Source: Tropicimonas sediminicola
Lineage (GTDB): Bacteria; Pseudomonadota; Alphaproteobacteria; Rhodobacterales; Rhodobacteraceae
Assembly (NCBI RefSeq): GCF_900188335.1
Contig: NZ_FZOY01000008.1
Location: 1 to 64,000 of the forward strand
DNA length: 64,000 nt
Direction: 5' to 3'
Position numbers and translations under genes: made by a program. Under the pieces are notes generated by a model. It was given only the letters and a program-made list of their open reading frames with translations, had not been told where the DNA came from and searched no databases. Below are positions 8,992 through 18,062 of the stretch, in pieces. The stretch's first letter is position 1. Each line of letters starts with the position of its first letter.

Positions 8992-9062
8992 CAGCCGACC
9001 AACACGTCAGCGTGGGCGCTTGTCGTGACAAACCCGGCAGCTTTGCCGACCTCGCGGACATC
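8992..9062 (+). repeat. Dispersed 60-bp repeat, copy A
   Basis: This is the first of three ungapped copies of a roughly 60-bp sequence beginning CAGCCGACCAACACGTCAG and ending GGCAGCTTTGCCGACC. By direct comparison copy A matches copies B (12901) and C (15640) at 53 of 60 positions each. All three lie in non-coding gaps, in the same orientation. The frame reading TNTSxWAL...NPAALPT is preserved but has no start signal. Function unknown. Confidence 0.8.
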
Positions 9063-9343
9063 CGGCGGTAAAGCTCGGATGCACGAGACGAGGCCCCAAA
9101 TGGCCATTCGCATCGCTTGCGTATTAGCGTCTTGGCGATCGTTGATGTGCCATTCCACTTGGCCGCGGTTCCATTGGTTCGGTCGCGTTTGTGGATGGCG
9201 TGGCCACCGGACGATGCACAGCTTCGCTGAATCTTTTCGACGTCGCGCAGGGCAACCATCTCTATGCAGGTGCCCGACGCGACGTGTTGCAGGCCGCGTC
9301 GGGACAAACACATTCGTGGCCCTATCTGACGACGGGGAAGGAC

Positions 9344-12055
9344 CTACGCATAGCTGAAGTCATCTGTCGTCAGACCGACAACGTTCACCAGGACCACCTC
9401 GTCGACGTCCGCGGCGGTGCCGTCAAAATCGATCGTGGTGTTGGTCCCGTCATCGCTGATGTCGAGGCCGGCAAAGTTGGTGATCCCATAGCCCGAGACA
9501 TCCATCTGGTCTTTGCCAAGTTCGAAATCGTTGATGGTGTCGAGCCCGCTGCCCGGCCCCATCACGAAGGTATCGGCGCCGGTGACGATGCTGGCGTTGC
9601 CGCCACCGAAGACCGCGGCAGATGCGAAATCGCCCCACATCTCGTCGTTGCCAGTCCCTCCGGTGATCGTGTCATTGCCGGCGATCACTTCGGCACTGTT
9701 GGTCGTCAGGTACGACCGGGCCGTGGTGCCGATGAAATCGCCGTAGATAAAGTCGTTGCCCGCGTCGCCAAACAGGTCATCGTCGCCGCCGGTCACGCGG
9801 AAGGTGCCATTGGACTCGTAGTCGACATCGCAGACTGCAGTCCGGAAGTCGCCAACGATGGTGTCGCCGTCATTGCCGCCGCTGATGGTGTCGTCCCCAC
9901 CGTCGATGACGTTCGTTTCGGAACCCCCGCTGGAGTTGTAGTTGTAGTCATAGGCTTGGCCCAGATACCCGTCGCCATAGAGCGTGTCCGTACCATCGCC
10001 GCCGGCGATGTCGTCGTTTCCCGCGACCACGGTATTCGTGCTGCTGGAACTGGTGTTGTAGTAGCCATAGCTCCAAGCGATGAGGCTGTAACCATCGCCA
10101 TAGACGGTGTCGTTGCCGCCGTCGCCGGAGATAATGTCCGCGCCGGCAAGCACGGTAGAGGTTTGTGCCGTCCCGCTGGTGGTATTGTATTGATCGGAAG
10201 ATGCCTCGACGGAAAAGCCCTCGCCGTAGATCGTATCGCTGTCTTCGCCACCGCTGAGGTTATCGCTGCCCCCAATAATAAGGGCGTCGCTGCCGCTCTG
10301 ACTGCCAAAATGGTAATTGAATGAACGGAGATAATACGCCTCGCCGTAGATCGTATCGACCCCGCTGTCCCCAGTGACAGTGTCGTCCCCGGCAACGATC
10401 GTGGAGTCGTATCCATACTGTGCGATGGCATAAGCGTAGTAGCCCTCACCGTAGAGAGTATCGTTTTCAGTCGAGCCATCGATGATATCATCGCCGGTCT
10501 CCACCGAATGGTCGGAGTTGAAAGAAGAGAGGTACAGGCCATACGCGTCGCCCGCCGCTTGATCGTGGCCGGGCCCGGCGTTGATCACGTCGTCCCCGAA
10601 GGCGGGTGTGAAGGTGGATTCGGGCTCCAGGGCGTAGTAGCTACCAATGCCGTCGGTTCGGGTGGCCTGGTTGTCGACAAACCACGCCCCTTCATAGGAC
10701 GACCCATTCCAGACGGTGGTGTAATCGCTCCGGAGTTGGTAGTAATCCCCGACCAGGAAGTCATTGCCGCCCAGCCCGTCGATCCCTGTATTTTCTTCGT
10801 AGCCAAGGAACTGGTCATTGAAGTCGGTTCCGACGAAGGTGTTGTCGATTTCCGGTCCGTCGTCCGAGCCAGTCACGGTGATGGTCACCGTCTCGGTATC
10901 GGAAGCGCCGAACTCGTCCATCACCCGGACAGTGAAGGTCTCGGTCTTGCTGTCGGCCTGGGTCAGCGACTGCACTGGCAGGCTGTCGTTGAAGAGCGTG
11001 TAGGTCCACTTGCCGGTTCCGTCGATCGTCAGCTTGCCATAGAGCCCGTGTCCGGTGCCGTCGACCTGCCAGCTACGTGTCGCCCCGTCGTCGACGTCCG
11101 AGGCCTGCATCTGGCCGTCGACCACCGTGGGGGCGTCCTCCCCGTCCTCGTCGACCCTGCCGCTGAGGACACTGCCGGCGCCGATCACGGGCGCATCGTT
11201 CACGCCCCCGACGATGATCGTGAACTGCGCGGTGTCGCGGCCGCCGTTGTTGTCAAAGATTCCGTAGTCGACGGTGATGGTGTCACTCGCGCCCTGGGCG
11301 AGGTGGTTGAAGTCCGTCGTCGGGTCAAAGGCGATTTTCCCGTCGTCGTAGACGGTGAGTTGCGTCGATACCCCGCCCGCGGACTCGACAGTGATCGGTG
11401 TTCCGACGTTCGTCGCTAACCCCTCGACGGTTTCGACCTCATAGACATCGTCGGGATCGACCCAGTTGAGCATGTCATTGGTGAGCAGGTTCGGGTAGTC
11501 GGTCCCCGCACCACCCGGAGTGAGCACGCTGTCTTCGTCGACGTTGATCGTGTCGTCCAGGGCATCGGGAGCGGCCGTTGCGGTAATCCCCGCCTTGAGG
11601 GAGTCGCTTCTCGGTCCGCCGGCCTTGCCGACACTCGTCATGCGCACCGCGAAGTTCTGCCAGTTGATCTCGTCGATCGTCAGGTCTTCCGTGGCATGAT
11701 CGATGATGAAGGTGGTGGTCTGGATATCGTCATTCGACATCCCCATCGTGCCGATCTCGACGCCGATATCGTATCTTCCGTAGGAGTTCGAGACTTCGCC
11801 CTTGACGTTCGCGTCTTGACCGACGCTGTCGACCGCATCGACCTTGACCTTCCTATCCGTGACGTCGTCGCCGGTGATGGTAATGCCCTCGAGAAGCGAG
11901 TCGTCGTAGAGATCCAGGAAGACCGCGCGGATGTCGCCGATGTCGCCATCGGTGTCGTCGACTGAAACCGTCACACGAAGGGAGCCATCACCAACCTCTT
12001 CCACAAGAAAGATCGTGTTGACCAGACCGGGGACCGTGAATTCAAGTGACCGCAT
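9344..12055 (-). CDS. Secreted RTX/VCBS-repeat calcium-binding protein
   Basis: The 903-residue acidic protein has no cleavable signal peptide and reads as a type I-secreted RTX protein. Residues 1-160 form an unknown beta-rich domain. About 165-405 hold cadherin/VCBS-like domains (DTINVDEDSVLTPGG; VDEDGEDAPTVVDGQM; YGKLTIDGTGKWTYTL). From about 430 to 840 there are repeated Ca-binding nonapeptide doublets of the form GDDxIxGxxxxDTxYG. The C-terminus (ADTFVMGPGSGLDTINDFE) is the usual RTX end domain preceding a T1SS signal. Each doublet is followed by a 25-30 residue Tyr/Ser/Asn-rich insert, which is unusual. Start ATG has GGGAG 8 bp upstream. No T1SS genes are in this window. An adhesin or surface-layer role is likely but not shown. 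Confidence 0.85.
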   Translation of the reverse strand: MRSLEFTVPGLVNTIFLVEEVGDGSLRVTVSVDDTDGDIGDIRAVFLDLYDDSLLEGITITGDDVTDRKVKVDAVDSVGQDANVKGEVSNSYGRYDIGVEIGTMGMSNDDIQTTTFIIDHATEDLTIDEINWQNFAVRMTSVGKAGGPRSDSLKAGITATAAPDALDDTINVDEDSVLTPGGAGTDYPNLLTNDMLNWVDPDDVYEVETVEGLATNVGTPITVESAGGVSTQLTVYDDGKIAFDPTTDFNHLAQGASDTITVDYGIFDNNGGRDTAQFTIIVGGVNDAPVIGAGSVLSGRVDEDGEDAPTVVDGQMQASDVDDGATRSWQVDGTGHGLYGKLTIDGTGKWTYTLFNDSLPVQSLTQADSKTETFTVRVMDEFGASDTETVTITVTGSDDGPEIDNTFVGTDFNDQFLGYEENTGIDGLGGNDFLVGDYYQLRSDYTTVWNGSSYEGAWFVDNQATRTDGIGSYYALEPESTFTPAFGDDVINAGPGHDQAAGDAYGLYLSSFNSDHSVETGDDIIDGSTENDTLYGEGYYAYAIAQYGYDSTIVAGDDTVTGDSGVDTIYGEAYYLRSFNYHFGSQSGSDALIIGGSDNLSGGEDSDTIYGEGFSVEASSDQYNTTSGTAQTSTVLAGADIISGDGGNDTVYGDGYSLIAWSYGYYNTSSSSTNTVVAGNDDIAGGDGTDTLYGDGYLGQAYDYNYNSSGGSETNVIDGGDDTISGGNDGDTIVGDFRTAVCDVDYESNGTFRVTGGDDDLFGDAGNDFIYGDFIGTTARSYLTTNSAEVIAGNDTITGGTGNDEMWGDFASAAVFGGGNASIVTGADTFVMGPGSGLDTINDFELGKDQMDVSGYGITNFAGLDISDDGTNTTIDFDGTAADVDEVVLVNVVGLTTDDFSYA

Positions 12056-13336
12056 TTCTTTTCTCCCTCGTTGCTACAAGTTTGGCCGAACTGCGCCGGC
12101 ACTTTGGATACTCAGTTGTGAAAACCCTCGATGCGCCGTCGCCCTGTTCGCGAAGCGAAAGGGGCTCTTTTGGGATGCGACGCAAACCCAAGACCCGCGT
12201 TGATTGATTCCAGACGTCTGCGCCCGAGCCGGTATTCCGGCATGTGAAAGGAAATGTGCACGCCATAAGGAGGCCTGTCGTCCGGCTGTGGCTGTGGTCG
12301 TGCACCAACCACATGCAGGTCAATCCCCGCCACCAGGGCCGGAGCCAGCGTCGCCATCAGAGCGTTCCGCCGTAGACCGCAGGCCGTCGGATCGAGGGCC
12401 ACGCACCCAGCGGGACGTCGGCTTTCAGATTCTGACTCTGTTGCATAGCGAAAGACCGGATAAGTCTTTTCTGGCTGCAATCTTGCAGTCTTTGGTCCGC
12501 GCATTGTCACTGGTCCCCCCCGGGAAAAGTGACTGCGGCCCTCCCAAAAAAATCTCTAAAAAATCGACCGATTTCACAGATTCCCTGTCTCCCAGCGTCT
12601 CAAACGAAGCTGCATCCTGTCAAGTTTTTGTGATTTTCGGGTCTGGGTAGCGCCTATCCGACCAAGAATTGTGCAGAATTCGCTTCCCACGCGGGCGACG
12701 AATCGCGAAACCCCATGTCTGCGGCGGAGTGTCGTTCTCCATTGCAGGCGGCTCCCGGAATTACTCCTCCGTCGAGCGCACCCGGTCAACATTCACAGAC
12801 GCGCCAAAGGACCTGGACGGCTCAGGCCGCCAATCAACTAAAGCCTGTTTTCCCATTCCGGGCATTGGGCAGAAACCGGAGAACTGCTGGTTTGCGCAGT
12901 CAGCCGACCAACACGTCAGTGTGGGCGCTCGCTGGGGCCAACCCGGCAGCTTTGCCGACCTTGCCGGCATTCGCCGCATCGGCAACAGTTCCGCGACACG
13001 CTCCCGCGGAACCCGGCGTCGGCTATCAGACCGGACTTTCGCGGCGCCCCGGATGCGGGTCATCAAAGCGGACGAAGCGGACGGTACAACCCCAACGGTC
13101 AGTGGCAGCTTTCGATGTACAGCAGCTGCCGTGAAATGCGCCAAGGTTGAATAAAGAAAGTCTGCTGCTCTGTGCTCCACGGCCCTTTTTCGGACGGCTA
13201 TTGCGTTTGGCACAGATGAAGCTTCGTTTGAGAGAGCATCAGGCACCGAAATTTGCTAGGAAGCATCGTCACGTTCGTATCTAAGATGCAAGACTGATAC
13301 TGCGGTCAATCGAAGGCAGATCCGGGAGCGAAATAA
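12056..13336. other. Long gap without a convincing gene
   Basis: Nearly 1.3 kb between the RTX gene and the CadC-like regulator. It must contain both divergent promoters. It carries repeat copy B (12891-12970), a short A-rich tract near 12545-12560, and several open frames lacking ribosome binding sites or known domains. I find nothing else I can support. Confidence 0.6.
12891..12970 (+). repeat. Dispersed 60-bp repeat, copy B
   Basis: Second copy of the repeat; core begins at 12901. It matches copy A at 53/60 and copy C at 52/60 without gaps. Similarity to copy C extends about 9 bp further upstream (TTGCGCAGT), so B and C share a longer unit than A. The ending GGCAGCTTTGCC could form a small stem-loop. 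Confidence 0.8.
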
Positions 13337-14977
13337 TTGTCATCCTTCCGCTTCGGCGATTTCCTCTTGGCGACGGGAGAGCGCAAGCTCACGCGCCACG
13401 GTATCGAATTGCCTCTCGGCGCCAGGGCTTTCGACATGCTGAGCTTCATGGTCGCAAACCGTCACCGCGTCCTGACCAAGGCAGAGATACTCGACGCCAT
13501 CTGGCCGGACGTCTCGGTAGAGGAAAGTAACTTGACCGTCCATGTCTCGGCCCTACGAAAGGTGCTCGGCTCCAAGGCGCTTGCGACGATACCTGGCCGG
13601 GGCTACCAGTTCGTGCTCCCTGTAGAGGAGCACACGCTTGTCCCTGCCCCAGAAGGAGACAGGCGCCAAACCGCTTCACCCAAAGTCCTTGTACTCCCTT
13701 TCACCAACACCTCGAACGATCCCGATCAAGACTATTTCTCCGACGGGATCACCGAGGATGTCATTACCGATCTCTCCAAGGTAGCGGCCCTGTCTGTCGT
13801 CGCCCGAAGCACGGCCTTCACCTTCAAGGATCGCGCCGTCGATGTTGCGCAAACAGCGCGGGACATGAGCTTGACCCATGTTGTGGAGGGCAGTGTTCGA
13901 AAATCCGGCAGTCGAATTCGCATCAACGCCCAGCTTGTCGACGGCGCGACCGGGCATCCGATCTGGGCGGAGCGCTTCGACCGCGACCTGACCGACATCT
14001 TCGATCTTCAGGATCAGATTACCGAGGCCATCGTTGCCGCGCTCAAAGTCAGGCTTGTCCCGGCCGAGCGCGTGGCAATCCAATCGCGCCCAACCGACAA
14101 CCCCGAAGCCTATGAACTCTATCTCCAGGCGCGCTACCACCACACACGTCTGGACAGGCGCAACTTCGAGATTGCCGCCCGCCTCGCTCAACAGGCGCTC
14201 GATATCGACCCCGATTTTGGCCTGGCATGGGCGCTTCTGGCCATCAGTCGGACGGGGCTTTTTGGTCTTTCGGGCTCGACCGAACATGGCCTGCAGGCAG
14301 CCGAGCGCGCACTCGCTCTGAATCCCGACCTTGCAGAGGCGCTTGCGGCAAAGGCCTTCGTCCTGGCCGGCCTTGGTCGCTTCGACGAGGCTTTCGAGCT
14401 TCACGAACGCTCGCTTCAACTCGACCCGAATTCCTACGATGTTCGCTTTCTATACGGGCGAACGTGTTTCCAGACCGGTCGGCACGAGGAAGCCATTTTG
14501 CACTGGGAACGCGCAACCGAACTTTCAGAAGCGGATTTGGCGGCCACCTCGCACGTCGCCATGTGCTACAGGGCAACAGGCCAGCATGAGAAGGTGCTGG
14601 ACACAGCCCGCCGCACGCTTATTCGGGCGGAACGCGTGCTTTCAGAGAACGCGTCGGATTCCTACGCATTGATCAGCGGTGTGAATGCCCTTGCGAAACT
14701 GGGCGAAACCGAACGCACCAAGCAATGGGCCGTGCGGGTCAAGGCCGTTGATCCCGGTGATCCAAGCATCGACTACAACATCGCTTGCGCAATGGCATTG
14801 CTCGGCGAAACAGAGGCCGCACTGGATACGCTCGAAGCCTGCCTGCCGCGGGTCGACCCAGTCACTTTTTTTGTTTGGGTTGGACGGGACAACGACCTCG
14901 ACACCCTGCGCGATCTCCCTCGCTTTCAGCGCCTCGTTCGCGATCTTGATGCGCGCGCGGCTGCCGCAAGGGCGTAG
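13337..14977 (+). CDS. CadC-like regulator: winged helix + TolB-like + TPR domains
   Basis: The 546-residue protein starts with an OmpR/CadC-type winged-helix DNA-binding domain (residues 1-100; RVLTKAEILDAIWPDVSVEE, LRKVLGSKALATIPGRGYQF). A TolB-like domain follows at about 115-240 (VLVLPFTNTSNDPDQDYFSD, GHPIWAERFDRDLTDIFDLQ), and then TPR repeats to the end. It is a common alphaproteobacterial architecture, often misnamed adenylate cyclase. There is no transmembrane helix between the domains, so unlike CadC it looks cytoplasmic. Start is TTG with GGGAGCGA a few bases upstream, and the winged helix begins right at the start. It stands alone, and its target is unknown; the neighbouring small gene with phased operator is a candidate. 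Confidence 0.85.
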   Translation: MSSFRFGDFLLATGERKLTRHGIELPLGARAFDMLSFMVANRHRVLTKAEILDAIWPDVSVEESNLTVHVSALRKVLGSKALATIPGRGYQFVLPVEEHTLVPAPEGDRRQTASPKVLVLPFTNTSNDPDQDYFSDGITEDVITDLSKVAALSVVARSTAFTFKDRAVDVAQTARDMSLTHVVEGSVRKSGSRIRINAQLVDGATGHPIWAERFDRDLTDIFDLQDQITEAIVAALKVRLVPAERVAIQSRPTDNPEAYELYLQARYHHTRLDRRNFEIAARLAQQALDIDPDFGLAWALLAISRTGLFGLSGSTEHGLQAAERALALNPDLAEALAAKAFVLAGLGRFDEAFELHERSLQLDPNSYDVRFLYGRTCFQTGRHEEAILHWERATELSEADLAATSHVAMCYRATGQHEKVLDTARRTLIRAERVLSENASDSYALISGVNALAKLGETERTKQWAVRVKAVDPGDPSIDYNIACAMALLGETEAALDTLEACLPRVDPVTFFVWVGRDNDLDTLRDLPRFQRLVRDLDARAAAARA

Positions 14978-15063
14978 CCACGCGAACTAGCCTTGTGGGC
15001 TCGGGCCATCGCCGTATCTGGTTGCCATCAACTCCTGGGCGTCATCAGGCAATCTGTCGGCCT

Positions 15064-15090
15064 TTCGGAACGTTTCCGAAGTTTTCGGAA
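15064..15090. promoter_or_regulatory. Three phased TTCGGAA half-sites upstream of DUF1127 gene
   Basis: TTCGGAA (15064-15070), TTCCGAA (15074-15080) and TTCGGAA (15084-15090) alternate in orientation at exact 10-bp spacing, so all lie on one face of the helix. They are about 95 bp upstream of the small gene at 15185. The pattern is operator-like, but the binding protein is unknown. Confidence 0.5.
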
Positions 15091-15184
15091 AGGTTAGGGC
15101 TGTTTCAGGACATCCAACCTTCTGGCTGCCAACCTGGCTTCATAAACCGGCCATTCCGGCGGGTTCTTTAGAAGGATACCAGAC

Positions 15185-15358
15185 ATGACCGATCTTTCGG
15201 CACCGCTACAGACCCAAGCGCCGACCTCGCCACTCGCACGCGCCCTGCGCCTTCCGTTGACACTCGTGAAGTCTCTCTTCTGGCCACGCCCCAACTCCCG
15301 TGTCGACCTTCGCTACGCCAATGAGCATTTCCTCAGAGACATTGGCTTGCGCCGCTGA
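15185..15358 (+). CDS. Small DUF1127-like protein
   Basis: A 57-codon gene encoding MTDLSAPLQTQAPTSPLARA at its N-terminus and ending YANEHFLRDIGLRR. The C-terminal LRDIGL(x)R signature after a basic, Trp-containing linker is that of DUF1127 proteins. It has AAGGA 9 bp before the ATG. In Rhodobacter sphaeroides a DUF1127 protein (CcaF1) is a stress-induced RNA-binding protein co-transcribed with CcsR sRNAs, so a stress RNA-regulatory role is plausible. I saw no CCUCCUCCC motifs downstream. The N-terminal half does not match other members clearly. The phased repeat array upstream is its likely control site. Confidence 0.72.
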   Translation: MTDLSAPLQTQAPTSPLARALRLPLTLVKSLFWPRPNSRVDLRYANEHFLRDIGLRR

Positions 15359-15630
15359 AATGACGCCGCGGCCATTTCTGCGATCGAAATGCCATTGCAA
15401 TCGATGCAGCGAGGCGATCGCCAATTGCCCTGCTGTTTCAAAAGCGCTGTAGGGCTGAAATTTCGGACGCTATTTGGTCAGTTGCTCGAAACCAGGCATT
15501 CGCTATGAGACTGAAAATCGCCAAGAACGGGCTCTTCAACGCCAATCGCTACGCTGACTTCAAACGGCGGCTTCCGGTTCACGGGACGATGCTGCACCTG
15601 CGAAGCACTCACCCAACATCAACGGCAAGA

Positions 15631-15711
15631 TTGCGCAGTCAGCCGCCCAACACGTCAGTTTGGGCGCTCATTGTGACAAACCCAGCAGCTTTGCCGACCT
15701 TGTGGACATCT
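15631..15711 (+). repeat. Dispersed 60-bp repeat, copy C
   Basis: Third copy; core starts at 15640 and matches A at 53/60 and B at 52/60 with no gaps. It shares the upstream TTGCGCAGT extension with copy B. It sits in the gap after the DUF1127 gene. Confidence 0.8.
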
Positions 15712-15935
15712 TCTGACAACACTCAGATGGCGGCTTCGGGCTCGAACCTGCGGCTGATGCTGTTTGCGGCATTCATCAAGAGGGAAGGGAGTTTGAATTC
15801 GCCGCAGACGCAAAACGCCCGCTGGTCGGCCTGAGAAGCCGACCTTCGTGAATGGCCTTTGCGGTCACCAGAATTGGCTCCGTTGGCAGCATTCCATAGA
15901 GGAGATCGACGTTTAGGAAGGGCGCGGCCACAAGC

Positions 15936-15965
15936 TAGGGCGGCGCCACGAGGGTAGCACCGCCC
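15936..15965 (-). terminator. Terminator-like hairpin after DUF3604 gene
   Basis: AGGGCGG and CCGCCCT arms lie about 50 bp past the stop of the minus-strand DUF3604 gene. No strong T run follows, so it may terminate imperfectly or protect the 3' end. Confidence 0.4.
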
Positions 15966-16016
15966 TTGTCACGGCAATCGAGCATTTTTCTCGATCGAGC
16001 GGGACGAAGTGATCTG

Positions 16017-17906
16017 TCAGCCCGGGGTGTACCAGATCGGCGACGTGTAAGCGCGCTCCTGCTGGCTCGCGTCCACGGATTCTGGCAGGTTGATCCCGAA
16101 GAAGACGCTGTCATAGGTCGTCCAACGCGGGGTCGGGATCTCCAGCACGCGCACGTAGTAGAATGCACGCTGCACGGGGTCGAACTCCGGGTCCTCCCAG
16201 AAGGCGTCGAGATAGGGGTCGCCGATCGCGTTGGTGTAGGTGGCCGTCTGCGGGTCGACAGTATTGCCCACCGCGGGAAGCTTTCCGTCGGCGTCGGGCT
16301 GGCGGTCGTCCGACCAGGCCACGTCGTAGACCCGCTCCTGTGGCCCCTCGGATGTAGTCCATCCCTTGACCACCTGGATCCGGTCGAGGTTGGCCCCGTC
16401 GGGGTCGCGCAGCGCGCGGATGAGGAGCTTAGGCGCAGCGCCTTCGGGAGCAGCGCCCAGATCAGCGCCCATCGGCACGCCGGCCTCGTAACCATGGGCG
16501 GCGAAGTCTGAGCGGGTCATGTCCGCTTCCTCGAAATCCCAGCCGGCGAAGACACGGACCCGCAGGCGCGTTCCCGTCGTCGCGTAGACTTCCTTCCGCT
16601 CCATCGCGTCCCAGAGCGCCTCGCGCGTGTTCTCCCGCGCCCAAATCGCGGCGATCCCCGAGGCGATCGCATCCGCATGGGTCAGGTCGTCGACTGGATC
16701 GGGTGTCGCGCGTCCGGTGATCGTTTCCTCGTAGCGGATCGGATTGCCCGTCGGTTCGACGAGCGCGACCTTGCCGAAGAAATTGTTCTCCGCCGCCGTC
16801 GACAGCCCCGTGTGCGCGTCCGTCGAGCCGACGACGCCGAACTTGAAGGGGTTGGTGCCCAGTTCGGCTTCGTACTGTAGGCCACGCTTCAGGGCGGAGC
16901 GGGCATATTCCCTCGGCAGCATGTCGGGCGTCTTCGGCTCGGGGCCGAAACTGCCCTTGTCCCAGGTGCCGTAGTCCGCGAACTCGTCGTCGGGCGAGAG
17001 CATCGGATGAGCTTCGCCATCGCCTTTCATCTGCGTGATCTCGTAGAGCGGTTCGTACTGCATGCGGCGCTCCGCGTAGTCCGCCGTCAACGGCTCACCG
17101 GACAGGCTGATGTCATCGAACATCAGGCCGTTGGAGAGGTTGCCGCCATGAGGGATCGCGAACATCCGGCCGCCCGTTGTTTCCTCGTAGTCGGCCATCC
17201 AGTTCCAGAGCGCCTCAGGATCGTCAGTGTCATAGGAACTGATTGGTACTTTCTGATCGGCGAGATCCTTGCCATCCCGGTAGATGATGTTCCGGTGCAT
17301 GTTCGAGCCGTTGGGTTGCGAGGTCCATTCGAAGCCGATGAAGGCGGTAAAGGCGCCCGGGTCGTTGTGGCGTTCGGCGGCCTCGGTCGCCTTCTCCCAC
17401 ATGGTCTGGCCGAAGGGAGTCCCGGCCAGAGGGTCCTCGCCCTTGAAGGTCGCCTGCATCCAGAACTCGTAGGAGGCGACCATAGATTCCTCCGTGCCCG
17501 GCGCGGCGATCTGGGCGAGCTGTGCGCCCCACTCGGTGCCGGTCAGGACAGGGTCTTCGGCCGCGAGGGCGGCGGGAATGCCGAGGTTCTCCGCATGATC
17601 CGTCACCACGAGCCAGTCAAGCGGTCGTTGAAGACGCGCCGGGATGCCATTGGAGGAGATCACTTCCTCGCCCTTCGCGAAAAGGAACGCGTCGTCTGGC
17701 GTCGTCGTTGCACCGACCAACCCGGCATCGGCCGAGAACGATGTGTGCAAGTGTGTGTCACCGAAGAAGACCTGGTTCGGAAAGTCCTCCTGCAGGTAGG
17801 GCGAATACTCGATATCCGTGCCGGGCCTCAGCCCCGGAAGTTCCTGAGCCGTTGCTGCGAAGAGAGGTGCGCAGCCCAAGGTAGCTGCAAGTACAACAGA
17901 ACGCAT
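16017..17906 (-). CDS. DUF3604 family exported protein
   Basis: The 629-residue protein has a signal peptide (MRSVVLAATLGCAPLFAATA, cleavage probably after TAQ) and matches DUF3604, a PHP-like metallohydrolase family of unknown reaction. Readable motifs are VFFGDTHLHTSFSADAG, LDWLVVTDHAENLG, FIGFEWTS, MFAIPHGGNLSNG, GVVGSTDAHTG and RKEVYATTGTR, a set of His/Asp residues consistent with a multinuclear metal site. Start was set at the ATG preceded by GGGGGGAT, which gives the signal peptide; the upstream in-frame sequence has no such features. It diverges from a Crp-family gene, which may regulate it. Phosphatase or phosphoesterase activity in the periplasm is a guess. Confidence 0.85.
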   Translation of the reverse strand: MRSVVLAATLGCAPLFAATAQELPGLRPGTDIEYSPYLQEDFPNQVFFGDTHLHTSFSADAGLVGATTTPDDAFLFAKGEEVISSNGIPARLQRPLDWLVVTDHAENLGIPAALAAEDPVLTGTEWGAQLAQIAAPGTEESMVASYEFWMQATFKGEDPLAGTPFGQTMWEKATEAAERHNDPGAFTAFIGFEWTSQPNGSNMHRNIIYRDGKDLADQKVPISSYDTDDPEALWNWMADYEETTGGRMFAIPHGGNLSNGLMFDDISLSGEPLTADYAERRMQYEPLYEITQMKGDGEAHPMLSPDDEFADYGTWDKGSFGPEPKTPDMLPREYARSALKRGLQYEAELGTNPFKFGVVGSTDAHTGLSTAAENNFFGKVALVEPTGNPIRYEETITGRATPDPVDDLTHADAIASGIAAIWARENTREALWDAMERKEVYATTGTRLRVRVFAGWDFEEADMTRSDFAAHGYEAGVPMGADLGAAPEGAAPKLLIRALRDPDGANLDRIQVVKGWTTSEGPQERVYDVAWSDDRQPDADGKLPAVGNTVDPQTATYTNAIGDPYLDAFWEDPEFDPVQRAFYYVRVLEIPTPRWTTYDSVFFGINLPESVDASQQERAYTSPIWYTPG

Positions 17907-17963
17907 GAATATCCCCCCATGGAGAGACGAAGGCACATGTATGCCGACACCCCATACGAAAAA

Positions 17964-18040
17964 TGACCGGTCAGATCTGGACACCTGCCGCAACGGCAAA
18001 GTAGCACGCATAGGCATCAAGGAATGCCGGTTTCAGGCAT
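17964..18040. promoter_or_regulatory. Palindrome cluster between divergent DUF3604 and Crp-family genes
   Basis: The 156-bp divergent gap contains TGACCGGTCA (17964-17973), TGCCG-CAA-CGGCA (17986-17998), and three alternating arms GGCAT (18013), ATGCC (18024) and GGCAT (18036). ATGCC-N7-GGCAT has the size expected of a Crp-type operator. These are candidate sites for the adjacent regulator. Confidence 0.4.
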
Positions 18041-18062
18041 TTGACGCGGGGAGATTGATCAC

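Larger units (their letters stand above)
8301..9343. other. Long gap without an intact gene
   Basis: This stretch between the amide operon and the RTX gene holds no convincing intact gene on either strand. It contains a probable gene remnant on the minus strand (8723-8950) and the first copy of a 60-bp dispersed repeat (from 8992). Open frames here have no Shine-Dalgarno sequence and no recognisable domain. Confidence 0.6.
15359..16016. other. Gap holding repeat copy C and a terminator-like hairpin
   Basis: About 660 bp without a supported gene. It contains repeat copy C and, near the right end, a hairpin after the DUF3604 gene. A 109-codon open frame across the repeat has no ribosome binding site and seems accidental. 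Confidence 0.55.

Noticed and set aside
9600-10600. Tandem repeats that could be mistaken for a CRISPR or satellite array
   Set aside because: They are codon-level repeats of the RTX doublets within a coding sequence, imperfect and unequal in spacing.
12420-12470. CTCTGTTGCATAGCGAAAG resembling the end of an insertion sequence
   Set aside because: Only one side is present. No transposase fragment or matching inverted repeat was found nearby.
15505-15834. 109-codon frame across repeat copy C
   Set aside because: The apparent protein contains the repeat translation only, has no Shine-Dalgarno, and the same peptide appears in the other copies without starts.
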